Origin: Azonexaceae bacterium
GTDB taxonomy: Bacteria > Pseudomonadota > Gammaproteobacteria > Burkholderiales > Rhodocyclaceae
Direction of reading: 5' to 3'
DNA: 25,718 nucleotides
Assembly: GCA_009469685.1 (NCBI GenBank)
Contig: SSTA01000197.1
Span: forward strand, 1 to 25,718
Both the position numbers and the translations under genes were made by a program. The notes under the pieces were generated by a model. It saw only the letters and a program-made list of their open reading frames with translations. It was not told where the DNA came from and did not search any database. This document shows positions 15,276 through 23,921 of this stretch, piece by piece; the first letter of the stretch is position 1, and each line of letters starts with the position of its first letter.

Positions 15276-16887
15276 GCGGCGCCGAACCCGACTTTCGAAG
15301 GCGCGGCCTAACCGGGGTATATGCATTGCTAGGGAGCCACTTTCAGTGGCTTTCTTGCTATGGATAACGCTTGTTGGTGGCGGGAGCGCCGCCGCCGCCG
15401 AGGACGAGGACCTTAAACAGACTACCGACCCGGCCTGGAAGATCATTCCGCGAATATCGCTGACGGAAACCTTTACCGACAATGCCAATCTCAATTCCGG
15501 GCCGTCGGGGCGCCCGCATGCCGATCAGATCACCCAGATCAGCCCGGGGATCCGGATCGACGGCAAGACGGCCAGACTCCAGGTCTTTGCCGACTATTCG
15601 TTGAGCGCGATCGATTATGCGCAAGATTCCCGCGGGTCCCAGATGCAGAATGCGCTCAATAGCCTCGGGACCTTCGAAGCGATCGAAAAATGGGGATACC
15701 TGGATTTTTCCGGAACTGTGGCCCAGACCAGCATCTCGGCCCTCGGCACGCCGTCGACGACGAATGCCAGCGCCAACGGCAATAGCACTGAGACGGCGAC
15801 CTTCAAACTTTCACCCCACGTAAAGGGGAGATTCGGAGAATTCGCGGATTATCGACTGCGCTACGAACGCATGACGACGCGCTCGAAGTCCAGCCTCGCC
15901 AACGATACGGATTCGGATATTTGGGACGGGACACTGCAGGGCACCACGGGTTTGGCGGCGCTAGGCTGGAACCTCAACTTGAACCGGCAGCAGATCGAGC
16001 GGACCATCGGCCGCAGCAATGAGGCGGAACGGTTGAATGCCCTGCTATCCTGGTTGGTCCAGCCACAGTTCAAGCTCAAGGCTTCCGCGGGCCGTGAGCG
16101 CAACGATTACGCGACGCTCGATATGAAGTCCTACTCTACCCATGGAGTCGGTTTCGAGTGGGCGCCCACCGAGCGAACGAATCTCTCTGCCTTCAAGGAA
16201 CGCCGCTTCTTCGGCGATGGCCATCAGATTTCCTTTACCCACCGCACGCCCCTGAGTTCCTGGCGCTATACCGATTCCCGCGACGTCAATGTCAATGCGC
16301 AAGGGGGGCAAACCTCCTTGGGGACGTGGTTCGACTTTGCCTTGGCAACGGTTCCGGCGACCATCACCGATCCGGTCGAGCGCGCGCGTTTGGCTCAGAG
16401 GTTGCTCGACATGATAGGCAAGCAGGCGCAAGACATCATTCCCGCGAACTTTCTCGCTTCCCAGTCCACCTTGATGCGCCGTCGGGAACTCTCTTTCGTC
16501 ATCACTGGGGCGACAAATACGATCACTCTCTTGGCAAGCCGAAGCCACCAGCAGACGCTGATCAATCAGACTATCCTCGAGCTCGCGGACACCTTTTCAT
16601 CCTCCAACGTGATCGATCAAAAAGGCATCAGTGCCACCTGGTCCCATCGCCTGACGCCGTTGAGTTCGCTCTCGGTGGCGGCCACCAAGACCAATACTTC
16701 AGGCAAGAGCGGAACCGCCGGGACCCCCATCAGTACGCAACAAAGATCGCTGAACGTGAGTTACTCCACACGCCTTGGAGCCAAGACCAATGCATCATTG
16801 GGGTTGCGCCGCACGCTCTTCGACAGTGAAACCGCCAGCGGGTACACCGAGAACGCACTGACGGGCGCCCTAACCGCCCAATTCTAA
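15265..16887 (+). CDS. TIGR03016-type PEP-CTERM system outer-membrane beta-barrel protein
   Basis: A protein of about 540 residues with a hydrophobic export segment (VAFLLWITLVGGG, then SAAAAEDED) followed by WKIIPRISLTETFTDNANL, the hallmark beginning of the exosortase-linked beta-barrel family. The rest is a series of amphipathic strands, ending in TAQF with the terminal phenylalanine used for outer-membrane insertion. It probably forms the outer-membrane channel or anchor for the polysaccharide machinery. The start is uncertain: ATG 15265 overlaps the autokinase end by 11 bases and gives a long basic leader of about 27 residues, while GTG 15346, after AGGGAG, would give a short signal peptide. 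No strong ribosome site marks either. Confidence 0.85.
   Translation: MAPERRRTRLSKARPNRGICIAREPLSVAFLLWITLVGGGSAAAAEDEDLKQTTDPAWKIIPRISLTETFTDNANLNSGPSGRPHADQITQISPGIRIDGKTARLQVFADYSLSAIDYAQDSRGSQMQNALNSLGTFEAIEKWGYLDFSGTVAQTSISALGTPSTTNASANGNSTETATFKLSPHVKGRFGEFADYRLRYERMTTRSKSSLANDTDSDIWDGTLQGTTGLAALGWNLNLNRQQIERTIGRSNEAERLNALLSWLVQPQFKLKASAGRERNDYATLDMKSYSTHGVGFEWAPTERTNLSAFKERRFFGDGHQISFTHRTPLSSWRYTDSRDVNVNAQGGQTSLGTWFDFALATVPATITDPVERARLAQRLLDMIGKQAQDIIPANFLASQSTLMRRRELSFVITGATNTITLLASRSHQQTLINQTILELADTFSSSNVIDQKGISATWSHRLTPLSSLSVAATKTNTSGKSGTAGTPISTQQRSLNVSYSTRLGAKTNASLGLRRTLFDSETASGYTENALTGALTAQF
15335..15351 (+). other. Small hairpin at the start of the beta-barrel gene
   Basis: AGCCAC-TTTCA-GTGGCT forms a 6-bp stem with a 5-base loop, followed by a weak T-rich stretch (TTCTTGCT). 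It covers the alternative GTG start at 15346. It could be a weak attenuator or a translation-control hairpin between the kinase and beta-barrel genes; a stem this short can also arise by chance. Confidence 0.35.
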
Positions 16888-16891
16888 ATCT

Positions 16892-17998
16892 ATGTACGAA
16901 TCCTTTTATGGGCTGGCAAGCAAACCTTTCCAGCTCAACCCCGATCCGTCGTTTTATTTTGGCAGCAAGCAGCATCGCCGGGCTACCGCCTATCTGGAAT
17001 ACGGCATGCACCAGAACGAGGGGTTCATTGTCATCACCGGTGAGGTGGGGGCAGGCAAGACGACCATCGTTCGGGGATTGATGGATTCCCTGGATCAAAG
17101 CAAGGTCGTTGCCGCCCATCTGGTCAGCACCCAGCTCGATGCGGAGGACACCTTGCGCCTGGTCGCTGCGGCCTTCGGCGTGCGGACCAAGGATATTTCC
17201 AAATCCGACGTCTTGATGGCACTGGAAGCCTTTCTGGTCACCATCACCGGCAAGGGAAAGCGCTGCCTGCTCATCGTTGACGAGGCCCAGAACCTGACGC
17301 CGCGGGCAGTGGAAGAGTTGCGCATGTTGTCCAATTTCCAGTTCGGCAATCATGCCCTGCTGCAGAGTTTTCTGATCGGCCAGCCCGAATTCCGGGAAAT
17401 TCTCCAGAGCCCCCATATGCAGCAGTTGCGCCAGCGTGTCATCGCTTCGTGCCATATCGGGCCGCTGGATGCTGAGGAAACCCGCGGCTATATCGAGCAC
17501 CGGCTCAAGTGCGCGGGATCCCAGGGAAATCCCAAGTTCGATTCAGGGGCTTTCGACGCCATACACAAGGCGAGCGGAGGGATTCCCCGGCGCATCAACT
17601 CCCTTTGCGATCGTCTGTTGCTCTTCGGATTTCTCGGCGGAAAGACGACCTTCACCGCCGATGACGTGAATGAGGTGGCGCGGGAGATTTACGAGGAAAC
17701 CAGCGCTCCGATGGCAGCGCACCCGATTCCCCCGGGCAACCTGCCAAGTCCTTTGCCGGCGATGCCGGGAGATGCGATCGAAGCCGGACTGGCAAAACTG
17801 GAACTCGACGTTGCGACGGCTGAGGAAATGGCCAACGAATTGGCCGGGTTGCGCAAAGGTCATCTGAGCGAGCGGATCAATCGCCTTGAGCGCAGTCTCT
17901 TGCGGATCGAGCGGATCAATTCGGCGACTTTGGCGCTGATGGAACGGCTGGTCGGGGCGGTCCGCGCCAAACCCGGCGAAGAGGAGACCACCAAATGA
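16892..17998 (+). CDS. XrtA/PEP-CTERM system-associated ATPase (ExeA-like AAA)
   Basis: A 368-residue ATPase. It opens with MYESFYGLASKPFQLNPDPS, the ExeA-type N-terminus, then Walker A GEVGAGKTT (50-58), Walker B LLIVDEAQN (126-134), sensor-like SFLIGQPEF and an arginine-rich LRQRVIASCHIGPL. The GGIPRRINSLCDRLLLFGF segment is typical of this AAA subgroup. The tail (about 285-368) has a proline linker and a predicted coiled coil. The subfamily is found in exosortase loci (TIGR03015), where its exact role is unknown; by analogy with ExeA it may help assemble an envelope complex, here perhaps the beta-barrel encoded just upstream. It starts 4 bases after that gene's stop and overlaps the next start. 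Confidence 0.92.
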   Translation: MYESFYGLASKPFQLNPDPSFYFGSKQHRRATAYLEYGMHQNEGFIVITGEVGAGKTTIVRGLMDSLDQSKVVAAHLVSTQLDAEDTLRLVAAAFGVRTKDISKSDVLMALEAFLVTITGKGKRCLLIVDEAQNLTPRAVEELRMLSNFQFGNHALLQSFLIGQPEFREILQSPHMQQLRQRVIASCHIGPLDAEETRGYIEHRLKCAGSQGNPKFDSGAFDAIHKASGGIPRRINSLCDRLLLFGFLGGKTTFTADDVNEVAREIYEETSAPMAAHPIPPGNLPSPLPAMPGDAIEAGLAKLELDVATAEEMANELAGLRKGHLSERINRLERSLLRIERINSATLALMERLVGAVRAKPGEEETTK

Positions 17999-19173
17999 CG
18001 ACCGGATCCTGGCCGGCTGATCTCGGGCCGGTCGTCTGCGTCGTCGGCGCTCGGCCGAATTTCATGAAAATGGCGCCGATCCTGCGCGCTTTTGCCGAAG
18101 CATCGCCTGCCATTCCAACCCTGCTCGTCCATACCGGTCAGCATTACGACAAGGACATGAGCGACCGGCTGTTCGAGGATTTGCGGTTGCCCCGTCCCGA
18201 CATCAATCTGGAAGTTGGTTCCGGCAGCCATGCCGTCCAGACGGCCGAAGTCATGCGGCGCTTCGAACCGGTCCTCGACGAACGCAAACCCAGTTGCGTT
18301 CTGGTGGTGGGCGATGTCAATTCGACCCTGGCCTGTTCCTTGGTGGCGGTCAAGAAAGGGATTCCTACCGTCCATGTCGAAGCGGGGTTGCGTAGTTACG
18401 ACCGGAAAATGCCGGAGGAGATCAATCGCCTCCTGACCGATCAGATTGCGGATCGACTCTATACCACCGAGCGGGACGCAGCCGACAATTTGGCGAGGGA
18501 AGGCATCCCCAACGAGCGCATCCGCTTCGTCGGCAATGTCATGATCGATTCGCTGCTTTGCCACCGCGACGGTGCCAGGTCTCCCGCGCAAACCCTGACG
18601 GCGCATGGGGTCGATTCTGCGATCCTGGGTGGGCCGCGCGGGTACGGTGTTGTCACCTTGCATCGCCCGTCCAATGTCGATCAGCGCGAAACCTTGGAGC
18701 CTTTGCTCACGGTATTGCGCCAGGTTGCCGACGATCTTCCGCTGGTGTTTGCCCTCCATCCGCGCACCCGCGCCAATATCGACCGCTTCGGCCTGGCCGG
18801 TCAGATCGATCCCCGTTGCATGGTGATCCTCCCTCCCCAGGGATACCTGGAAATGCTCGGCCTGATGGCCGGGGCGACCCTGGTTCTCACAGATTCCGGC
18901 GGCTTGCAGGAGGAAACCACGGCGCTGGGAGTCCCCTGCCTGACGCTTCGGGAGAATACCGAAAGGCCGATTACCGTCACCGCAGGAACGAATACGCTGG
19001 TCGGCAGGGATTCCGCAGCCATTCTGCGGGAAGTTGGTGAAATTCTTGCCGGGAGAGGTAAGGGCGGACGGGCGCCGGAACTCTGGGACGGTCAGGCCGC
19101 CCAGCGTATTGCCGTCGACCTTGGCGAGTGGTTGCTCGCCCGGCATGCAGGCGATTGTCTGGGAGCCAAGTAA
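17995..19173 (+). CDS. wecB: UDP-N-acetylglucosamine 2-epimerase (non-hydrolysing)
   Basis: A 392-residue cytosolic enzyme that interconverts UDP-GlcNAc and UDP-ManNAc. Family motifs are GARPNFMKMAPIL at the N-terminus, HTGQHYDKDMSD, VHVEAGLRSYDRKMPEEINR, RFVGNVMID, VTLHRPSNVD, and TDSGGLQEETTALGVPCLTLRENTERP in the nucleotide-binding C-terminal half. The length is normal for the family. The start overlaps the ATPase stop (ATGA at 17995-17998). It suggests that ManNAc or a derivative is a building block of the polymer; no ManNAc dehydrogenase (wecC) is seen in the window. Confidence 0.95.
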   Translation: MTTGSWPADLGPVVCVVGARPNFMKMAPILRAFAEASPAIPTLLVHTGQHYDKDMSDRLFEDLRLPRPDINLEVGSGSHAVQTAEVMRRFEPVLDERKPSCVLVVGDVNSTLACSLVAVKKGIPTVHVEAGLRSYDRKMPEEINRLLTDQIADRLYTTERDAADNLAREGIPNERIRFVGNVMIDSLLCHRDGARSPAQTLTAHGVDSAILGGPRGYGVVTLHRPSNVDQRETLEPLLTVLRQVADDLPLVFALHPRTRANIDRFGLAGQIDPRCMVILPPQGYLEMLGLMAGATLVLTDSGGLQEETTALGVPCLTLRENTERPITVTAGTNTLVGRDSAAILREVGEILAGRGKGGRAPELWDGQAAQRIAVDLGEWLLARHAGDCLGAK

Positions 19174-19175
19174 CG

Positions 19176-20015
19176 ATGGGCCAGGCGATCACCAATATGT
19201 TCACCATCGACGTCGAGGACTATTTCCAGGTCTCCGCCTTCGCCCCCCATATTCCCCGCTCGACTTGGTCTTCCATGGAATGTCGGGTCGAGCGCAATGT
19301 GGACAGAATTCTGCAACTTCTTGCGGATCACTCCACCAAGGCGACGTTCTTCACCCTCGGTTGGATAGCCGAGCGTTACCCGGAGGTCGTTCGGCGGATT
19401 GCCGACGGCGGCCACGAAATCGCCAGCCATGGCTATGGTCACGAGCGGGCCCATGATCAGACGCCGGAAGAATTCACCGCCGACATCCGCCTCGCCAAAC
19501 TGGTCCTGGAAGATTTGTCGGGCCAGGAAGTGGTCGGTTATCGGGCGCCCAGTTTTTCCATCGGCGAAGGCAATCTTTGGGCTTTCGAATGTTTGGAGAG
19601 TGAAGGGTACCGGTATAGCTCCAGCATCTACCCCATCCAGCACGATCACTACGGGATGCCCGATGCGCCGCGATTCGCGCACCGTATAGGCCGCCTGATC
19701 GAGGTGCCGGCGACCACGGTACGGATGATGCGCCGTAATTGGCCGGCGAGCGGCGGGGGCTATTTCCGGCTCATGCCCTATTCTGTTTCGCGCTGGCTCC
19801 TGCAGCAGGTCAACCAGAAGGATGGCGAGCCTGCGGTGTTCTACTTCCACCCTTGGGAAATCGATCCGGAGCAGCCGCGCATCCCCAATGTCGGTGCCAA
19901 GACTCGTTTTCGGCATTACGTCAATATCGATAGAACCGAGGGCAGACTCGCCCAGTTGCTGAAGGATTTTGCCTGGGGCCGAATGGATCGCGTTCTGGCC
20001 AGCGAATTGTCCTGA
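19176..20015 (+). CDS. XrtA system polysaccharide deacetylase (DUF3473)
   Basis: A 279-residue NodB-fold deacetylase. The N-terminus FTIDVEDYFQ carries the catalytic and metal aspartates (Asp12, Asp15), SHGYGHE provides two metal histidines (85, 89), and GYRAPSFSI is the conserved arginine motif. The C-terminal FYFHPWEIDPEQPR is the DUF3473 signature of the exosortase-linked subfamily. It has no signal peptide, so it probably acts on a cytosolic or lipid-linked intermediate, removing acetyl groups from an N-acetylhexosamine. ATG 19176 was chosen because an upstream in-frame extension overlaps wecB and adds no domain. Two bases separate it from wecB. Confidence 0.93.
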   Translation: MGQAITNMFTIDVEDYFQVSAFAPHIPRSTWSSMECRVERNVDRILQLLADHSTKATFFTLGWIAERYPEVVRRIADGGHEIASHGYGHERAHDQTPEEFTADIRLAKLVLEDLSGQEVVGYRAPSFSIGEGNLWAFECLESEGYRYSSSIYPIQHDHYGMPDAPRFAHRIGRLIEVPATTVRMMRRNWPASGGGYFRLMPYSVSRWLLQQVNQKDGEPAVFYFHPWEIDPEQPRIPNVGAKTRFRHYVNIDRTEGRLAQLLKDFAWGRMDRVLASELS

Positions 20016-20052
20016 AGCGATTCCAGATTCGGTATCCGGATTACCTTCGCAG

Positions 20053-21090
20053 ATGCTGACTGTCAAAACACTCAATTGCCGGGAACGCGGGGCTGCAGCC
20101 CGCTGGGACGCCTTCGTCGCCGCCTGTCCCGAAGCGACCTTCTTCCACCGTTCGGAGTGGCAGGGAATCCTGGAAGACGTCTTCCGCCACAAGACCCATT
20201 ATCTCTACGCTGAGCGGTCCGGCGACGTGCTCGCCATTCTGCCCATGGCCCACGTGCGCAGTCTGCTCTTCGGCAAGGCCCTGGTGTCGCTGCCCTTTGC
20301 GGTCTACGGCGGGATCGCTTCGATCGACGCCGAGGCGACGGCCCTGTTGGTCCGGGAGGCGCAGACCCTTGCACGCCAACTCGGCGTCGACCACCTGGAA
20401 TTGAGGCACACGACCAGTCGCAACCCGGACTGGCCGACCCAGGACCTCTACGTCACCTTCCGGAAGGAGATTCTTGCCGACGAAGAGGCAAACCTCCTGG
20501 CCATCCCGAGGAAGCAGCGCGCCATGGTCCGCAAGGGGATCGCCAACGGGCTGACCAGCACGGTGGATGCCGACGTCGGCAAGTTCTTCTCGCTTTACGC
20601 CGACAACGTCCATCGGCATGGAACCCCGGCCTTACCCCGGCGATACTTCGAGCGGCTCGCCGCGACCTTCGGCCGCGACTGCGAAGTCCTGACGGTCAGC
20701 GGGCCCGATGGCCGACTGCTGAGCGGCGTGCTGAGCTTTTTCTTCCGCGACGAGATCCTTCCTTACTACGCGGGGGACGATAGTGCGGCACGCAATCTGG
20801 CGGCAAACGATTTCAAGTACTGGGAACTGATGCGCATGGCTTGCCAGCGGGGAATCAAGGTCTTCGACTACGGCCGGAGCAAACAGGGAACGGGTTCGTA
20901 TTCGTTCAAGAAGAACTGGGGATTCGAGCCGCAGCCGCTCTTCTACGAGTACTGCCTCTATCGCAGTGATTCCATTCCCCAGAACAATCCTTCCAACGCC
21001 AAATACAAGTTGATGATCGAGGGTTGGCGGCGTATGCCGATAGCCTTGGCCAACTGGTTGGGTCCCCATATCGTACGGAATCTTGGCTGA
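20053..21090 (+). CDS. FemAB family XrtA/PEP-CTERM system-associated protein
   Basis: A 345-residue protein of the FemAB branch of the GNAT fold. The CPEATFFHRSEWQGILEDVF segment near the N-terminus and the C-terminal GIKVFDYGRSKQGTGSYSFKKNWGFEP (conserved FDxGRS and KxxWGF) identify the exosortase-linked subfamily (TIGR03019). FemAB proteins transfer aminoacyl groups from aminoacyl-tRNA; in this setting the protein may add an amino acid to the polysaccharide or its precursor, possibly on the amine freed by the deacetylase encoded just upstream. That link is inference. ATG 20053 is 37 bases after the deacetylase stop; the upstream extension in frame overlaps that gene and is unlikely. Confidence 0.9.
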   Translation: MLTVKTLNCRERGAAARWDAFVAACPEATFFHRSEWQGILEDVFRHKTHYLYAERSGDVLAILPMAHVRSLLFGKALVSLPFAVYGGIASIDAEATALLVREAQTLARQLGVDHLELRHTTSRNPDWPTQDLYVTFRKEILADEEANLLAIPRKQRAMVRKGIANGLTSTVDADVGKFFSLYADNVHRHGTPALPRRYFERLAATFGRDCEVLTVSGPDGRLLSGVLSFFFRDEILPYYAGDDSAARNLAANDFKYWELMRMACQRGIKVFDYGRSKQGTGSYSFKKNWGFEPQPLFYEYCLYRSDSIPQNNPSNAKYKLMIEGWRRMPIALANWLGPHIVRNLG

Positions 21091-21145
21091 TTCACGGGGT
21101 GTTCGGAAGGGCGAGATGGCCATGAAGGTTGCCGACGAAAATCTT

Positions 21146-21151
21146 AGGAGG
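21146..21151 (+). promoter_or_regulatory. Shine-Dalgarno sequence of xrtA
   Basis: A full AGGAGG five bases before GTG 21157, the strongest ribosome site seen in the eps operon. It fixes the GTG start of the exosortase gene. Confidence 0.85.
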
Positions 21152-21156
21152 CTGCA

Positions 21157-22731
21157 GTGTCCTTGACGGAAGTGAATTCGGCTCGCCTGGCCGGAAAGAC
21201 TGCGGCGCCAGGCTGGACGCCAGCCCTGGGGGCACTTTTTGCGCTGCTGGCCTGGATCGGTGTCTGGTACTGGCAAACCTTATCGGGGATGGTTGCCATC
21301 TGGGCCCGCTCGGACACCTTCGCCCATGGCTTCGTCGTCGCCCCAATCGCTCTATGGCTCGTCTGGCGCGCGCGCGACGCGCTGATGCGGGAATCGCCTG
21401 CGCCCGCGCCCTGGGTGCTCCTTCCGGCCCTCTTGCTGGGAACGATCTGGTTGGCCGGCGACTTGGTTGCCGCCAACGCCGCGACCCAGTTCGCCGTCGT
21501 CGGCATGATCATCGCCGCCGTTGTCGCGGTACTCGGACGGGTTGCCGCAGCGGTAATTGCCTTCCCATTGGCCTTCCTCTTTTTCGCGGTTCCGGTGGGC
21601 GAGTTCATGATGCCGACCCTGATGGAGGGAACTGCGACGGTGACCATCTACGGTCTCCAGTTGAGCGGAATCCCCGTCTACCGGCAGGGATTGACGTTCG
21701 TAATCCCCTCGGGGAACTGGTCGGTCGTCGAAGCCTGCAGCGGGGTGCGTTATCTCATCGCCTCGCTCATGGTCGGGAGCCTTTTCGCCTATCTCAACTA
21801 CGTTTCCCTACGCCGCCGCCTGATCTTCTTTGCCGTCTCGGCGCTGGTTCCCATCGTCGCCAACTGGGTGCGTGCCTACCTCATCGTGATGTTGGGTCAC
21901 CTTTCCGGAAACCGCCTGGCAGCGGGAGTCGACCATCTGGTGTACGGGTGGCTCTTCTTCGGCATCGTCATTGCGGCCATGTTCTACATCGGAACCCGCT
22001 GGAGCGAGGATCCGCCGGCCCTGGAGGCGCCTGCGGCCTTGGCGAACGCAGCAGCACCCGCTGTGGGGCGGCTGGCCATGGTGGTCATCGCCATGGCGGC
22101 CATCGTCGTCCTGCCGCGCGTGCTTGCCGAACGGATCCAGGCGGTTGATGGCGCAGCTCCGGTGGATCTGGCCATTCCGCAAAACTTGGGCAAGGCCGGC
22201 GAATGGGCGTCGAGCGACGTCATACCGGTCTTCCAGCCGGCCTACCGCGACTACGCTGCGCTTGGTCATCGGGTGTACCGCAACGGCAGCGACGAGGTTG
22301 GCGTCTATGTGGCCTACTATCGCGGTCAGGGCTATGGGCGGAAGATGATTTCCTCGGTCAACGCCTTGCTCAAGAGCCAGGATCCCGACTGGATCGCTGT
22401 GGAGAAATCGACCGGAACCGTCGATTCGGGGAGCGAGGGCCGCCAGGTACGCGTTTTCCAATTGCAGCAGCCCGGGCAGAGTGACGCAGTGCGGGAAGGG
22501 ATAGAAGTCTGGCAGTGGTATTGGCTGGGGGACAAGACGACCGTCAGTGACCTCACCGCCAAGGTCGACCTGGCCATGGCGAGATTTGCGGGTCAGGCGG
22601 ACGATTCGGCCATCATCGTCCTCTATGCCGCGAAGGGCGGGCGACCGACCGGGGAAATCCTTTCCCAGTTCGTACGCGAGGCCGGGTCCGACCTCGACCG
22701 GCTGCTGGCTGCCACCCGGGACCGCCGGTGA
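21157..22731 (+). CDS. xrtA: Exosortase A with C-terminal EpsI domain
   Basis: A 524-residue polytopic inner-membrane protease/transpeptidase that processes PEP-CTERM proteins. About eight hydrophobic helices fill residues 20-285. The invariant catalytic residues are visible: Cys194 in VEACSGVRYL, Arg239 in NWVRAYLIVM and His260 in GVDHLVYGWLFFG. SDTFAHGFVVAPIALWLVW near the N-terminus is typical. The C-terminal part (about 320-524), with GEWASSD, VYVAYYRGQGYGRKM and IEVWQWYWLGDK, is the periplasmic EpsI-type domain, a known fusion in type A exosortases. GTG start with an AGGAGG ribosome site. Its substrate in this window is the protein encoded at 7525-8403. It is 66 bases after the FemAB-like gene and overlaps the glycosyltransferase start. 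Confidence 0.95.
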   Translation: MSLTEVNSARLAGKTAAPGWTPALGALFALLAWIGVWYWQTLSGMVAIWARSDTFAHGFVVAPIALWLVWRARDALMRESPAPAPWVLLPALLLGTIWLAGDLVAANAATQFAVVGMIIAAVVAVLGRVAAAVIAFPLAFLFFAVPVGEFMMPTLMEGTATVTIYGLQLSGIPVYRQGLTFVIPSGNWSVVEACSGVRYLIASLMVGSLFAYLNYVSLRRRLIFFAVSALVPIVANWVRAYLIVMLGHLSGNRLAAGVDHLVYGWLFFGIVIAAMFYIGTRWSEDPPALEAPAALANAAAPAVGRLAMVVIAMAAIVVLPRVLAERIQAVDGAAPVDLAIPQNLGKAGEWASSDVIPVFQPAYRDYAALGHRVYRNGSDEVGVYVAYYRGQGYGRKMISSVNALLKSQDPDWIAVEKSTGTVDSGSEGRQVRVFQLQQPGQSDAVREGIEVWQWYWLGDKTTVSDLTAKVDLAMARFAGQADDSAIIVLYAAKGGRPTGEILSQFVREAGSDLDRLLAATRDRR

Positions 22732-23879
22732 AGGGCGCGGATACTCGCCCCCTCATCGCCCACGTGGTCTACCGGTTCGACACCGGTGGGCTCGAGAATG
22801 GGGTCGTCAATCTGGTGAATCGCCTGCCGGCGGACCGTTACCGGCACATGATCATCGCGTTGACGCAGATCGGCGAGTTTCGCCGCCGGATCGAGCGCCA
22901 GGATGTCGAATTCGTGGCCCTGGACAAGCCGCCCGGTCACGCGCTGCGCTTGTATCCGCGGCTTTATCGCCTTTTCCGGGAGAACAGGCCGTCTATCGTC
23001 CATACCCGCAATCTGGCGGCGCTCGAGGTGGCTCTGCCGGCCTGGGCGGCCCGCGTCCCGGTCCGCGTTCACAGTGAGCACGGGCGCGATGTCGAGGACC
23101 TCGACGGGAGTAGCGTCAAATACCAGCGGATCCGCCGGCTCTACCGGCCCTTCGTGACCTATTACCTGGCCCTCTCGAAGGACCTGGAAGGATACTTGCG
23201 GACCAGGATAGGCGTACCGGACAACAAGTTGGCCCAAATCTACAACGGCGTGGACGCGGAGCGATTCAGACCGCGGGAGGGGCGGGAATCGATTCCGGGG
23301 TGCCCTTTTGTCGGCGAAGACCTGTGGTTGGTGGGAACGGTGGGCCGTATGCAAGCGGTGAAAGACCAGGTCACCCTGGCCAGGGCGTTCGTCAGGGCTT
23401 TGGCGATCGCCCCCGACCTGAGGAATTCCCTCCGGCTCGTGATGGTGGGTGACGGCCCGTTGCGCCAGGCGGTCGGCGACATCCTCGCCGCCGCCGAGCT
23501 CGATTCATTGTGCTGGCTCCCGGGGGAACGGAACGATATCCCTGTTGTGCTGAGGGGCTTTGACTGTTTTGTGCTACCGTCTCGCGCGGAAGGAATTTCC
23601 AATACCATACTCGAGGCCATGGCCAGCGGGATTCCGGTCATTGCCACCGAAGTGGGTGGGAATCCGGAGTTGCTGCGCCCTCCGGAAACCGGCGAATTGG
23701 TCCCGGCCGAGTCGCCCGACGCCTTGGCTGCCAAGATCGTCGCCCTGGCGAAGGACCGGCAGAAGGCGCGCGACCTCGGTCGGGCGGCCAGAATGGAAGT
23801 CGAGCGGCGTTTCAGCCTGGATGCCATGGTGGCCGGGTACGCGAGAATCTACGACCAATTGATGCTTCAGGCAGCTTGA
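22728..23879 (+). CDS. XrtA/PEP-CTERM system-associated glycosyltransferase (GT4, TIGR03088-type)
   Basis: A 383-residue GT-B fold sugar transferase. The N-terminal domain begins LIAHVVYRFDTGGLENGVVNL, the donor-side glycine motif of the exosortase-linked subfamily. The C-terminal domain has VGTVGRMQAVKDQ, VMVGDGPLR, and the EX7E-like PSRAEGISNTILEAMASGIPVIATEVGGNPEL, where the two glutamates bind the nucleotide sugar. It would add one sugar to the growing lipid-linked repeat unit on the cytosolic face of the membrane; donor and acceptor cannot be read from sequence. The start GTG 22728 overlaps the xrtA stop (GTGA), indicating coupled translation. Confidence 0.92.
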   Translation: MKGADTRPLIAHVVYRFDTGGLENGVVNLVNRLPADRYRHMIIALTQIGEFRRRIERQDVEFVALDKPPGHALRLYPRLYRLFRENRPSIVHTRNLAALEVALPAWAARVPVRVHSEHGRDVEDLDGSSVKYQRIRRLYRPFVTYYLALSKDLEGYLRTRIGVPDNKLAQIYNGVDAERFRPREGRESIPGCPFVGEDLWLVGTVGRMQAVKDQVTLARAFVRALAIAPDLRNSLRLVMVGDGPLRQAVGDILAAAELDSLCWLPGERNDIPVVLRGFDCFVLPSRAEGISNTILEAMASGIPVIATEVGGNPELLRPPETGELVPAESPDALAAKIVALAKDRQKARDLGRAARMEVERRFSLDAMVAGYARIYDQLMLQAA

Positions 23880-23921
23880 GCCAGCAGGTGTGCGGGCAGT
23901 TGAACGAACGATAGAGACGAC

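Noticed and set aside
17860..19146. A 428-codon minus-strand frame
   Set aside because: It is antisense to wecB, which has every family motif on the plus strand.
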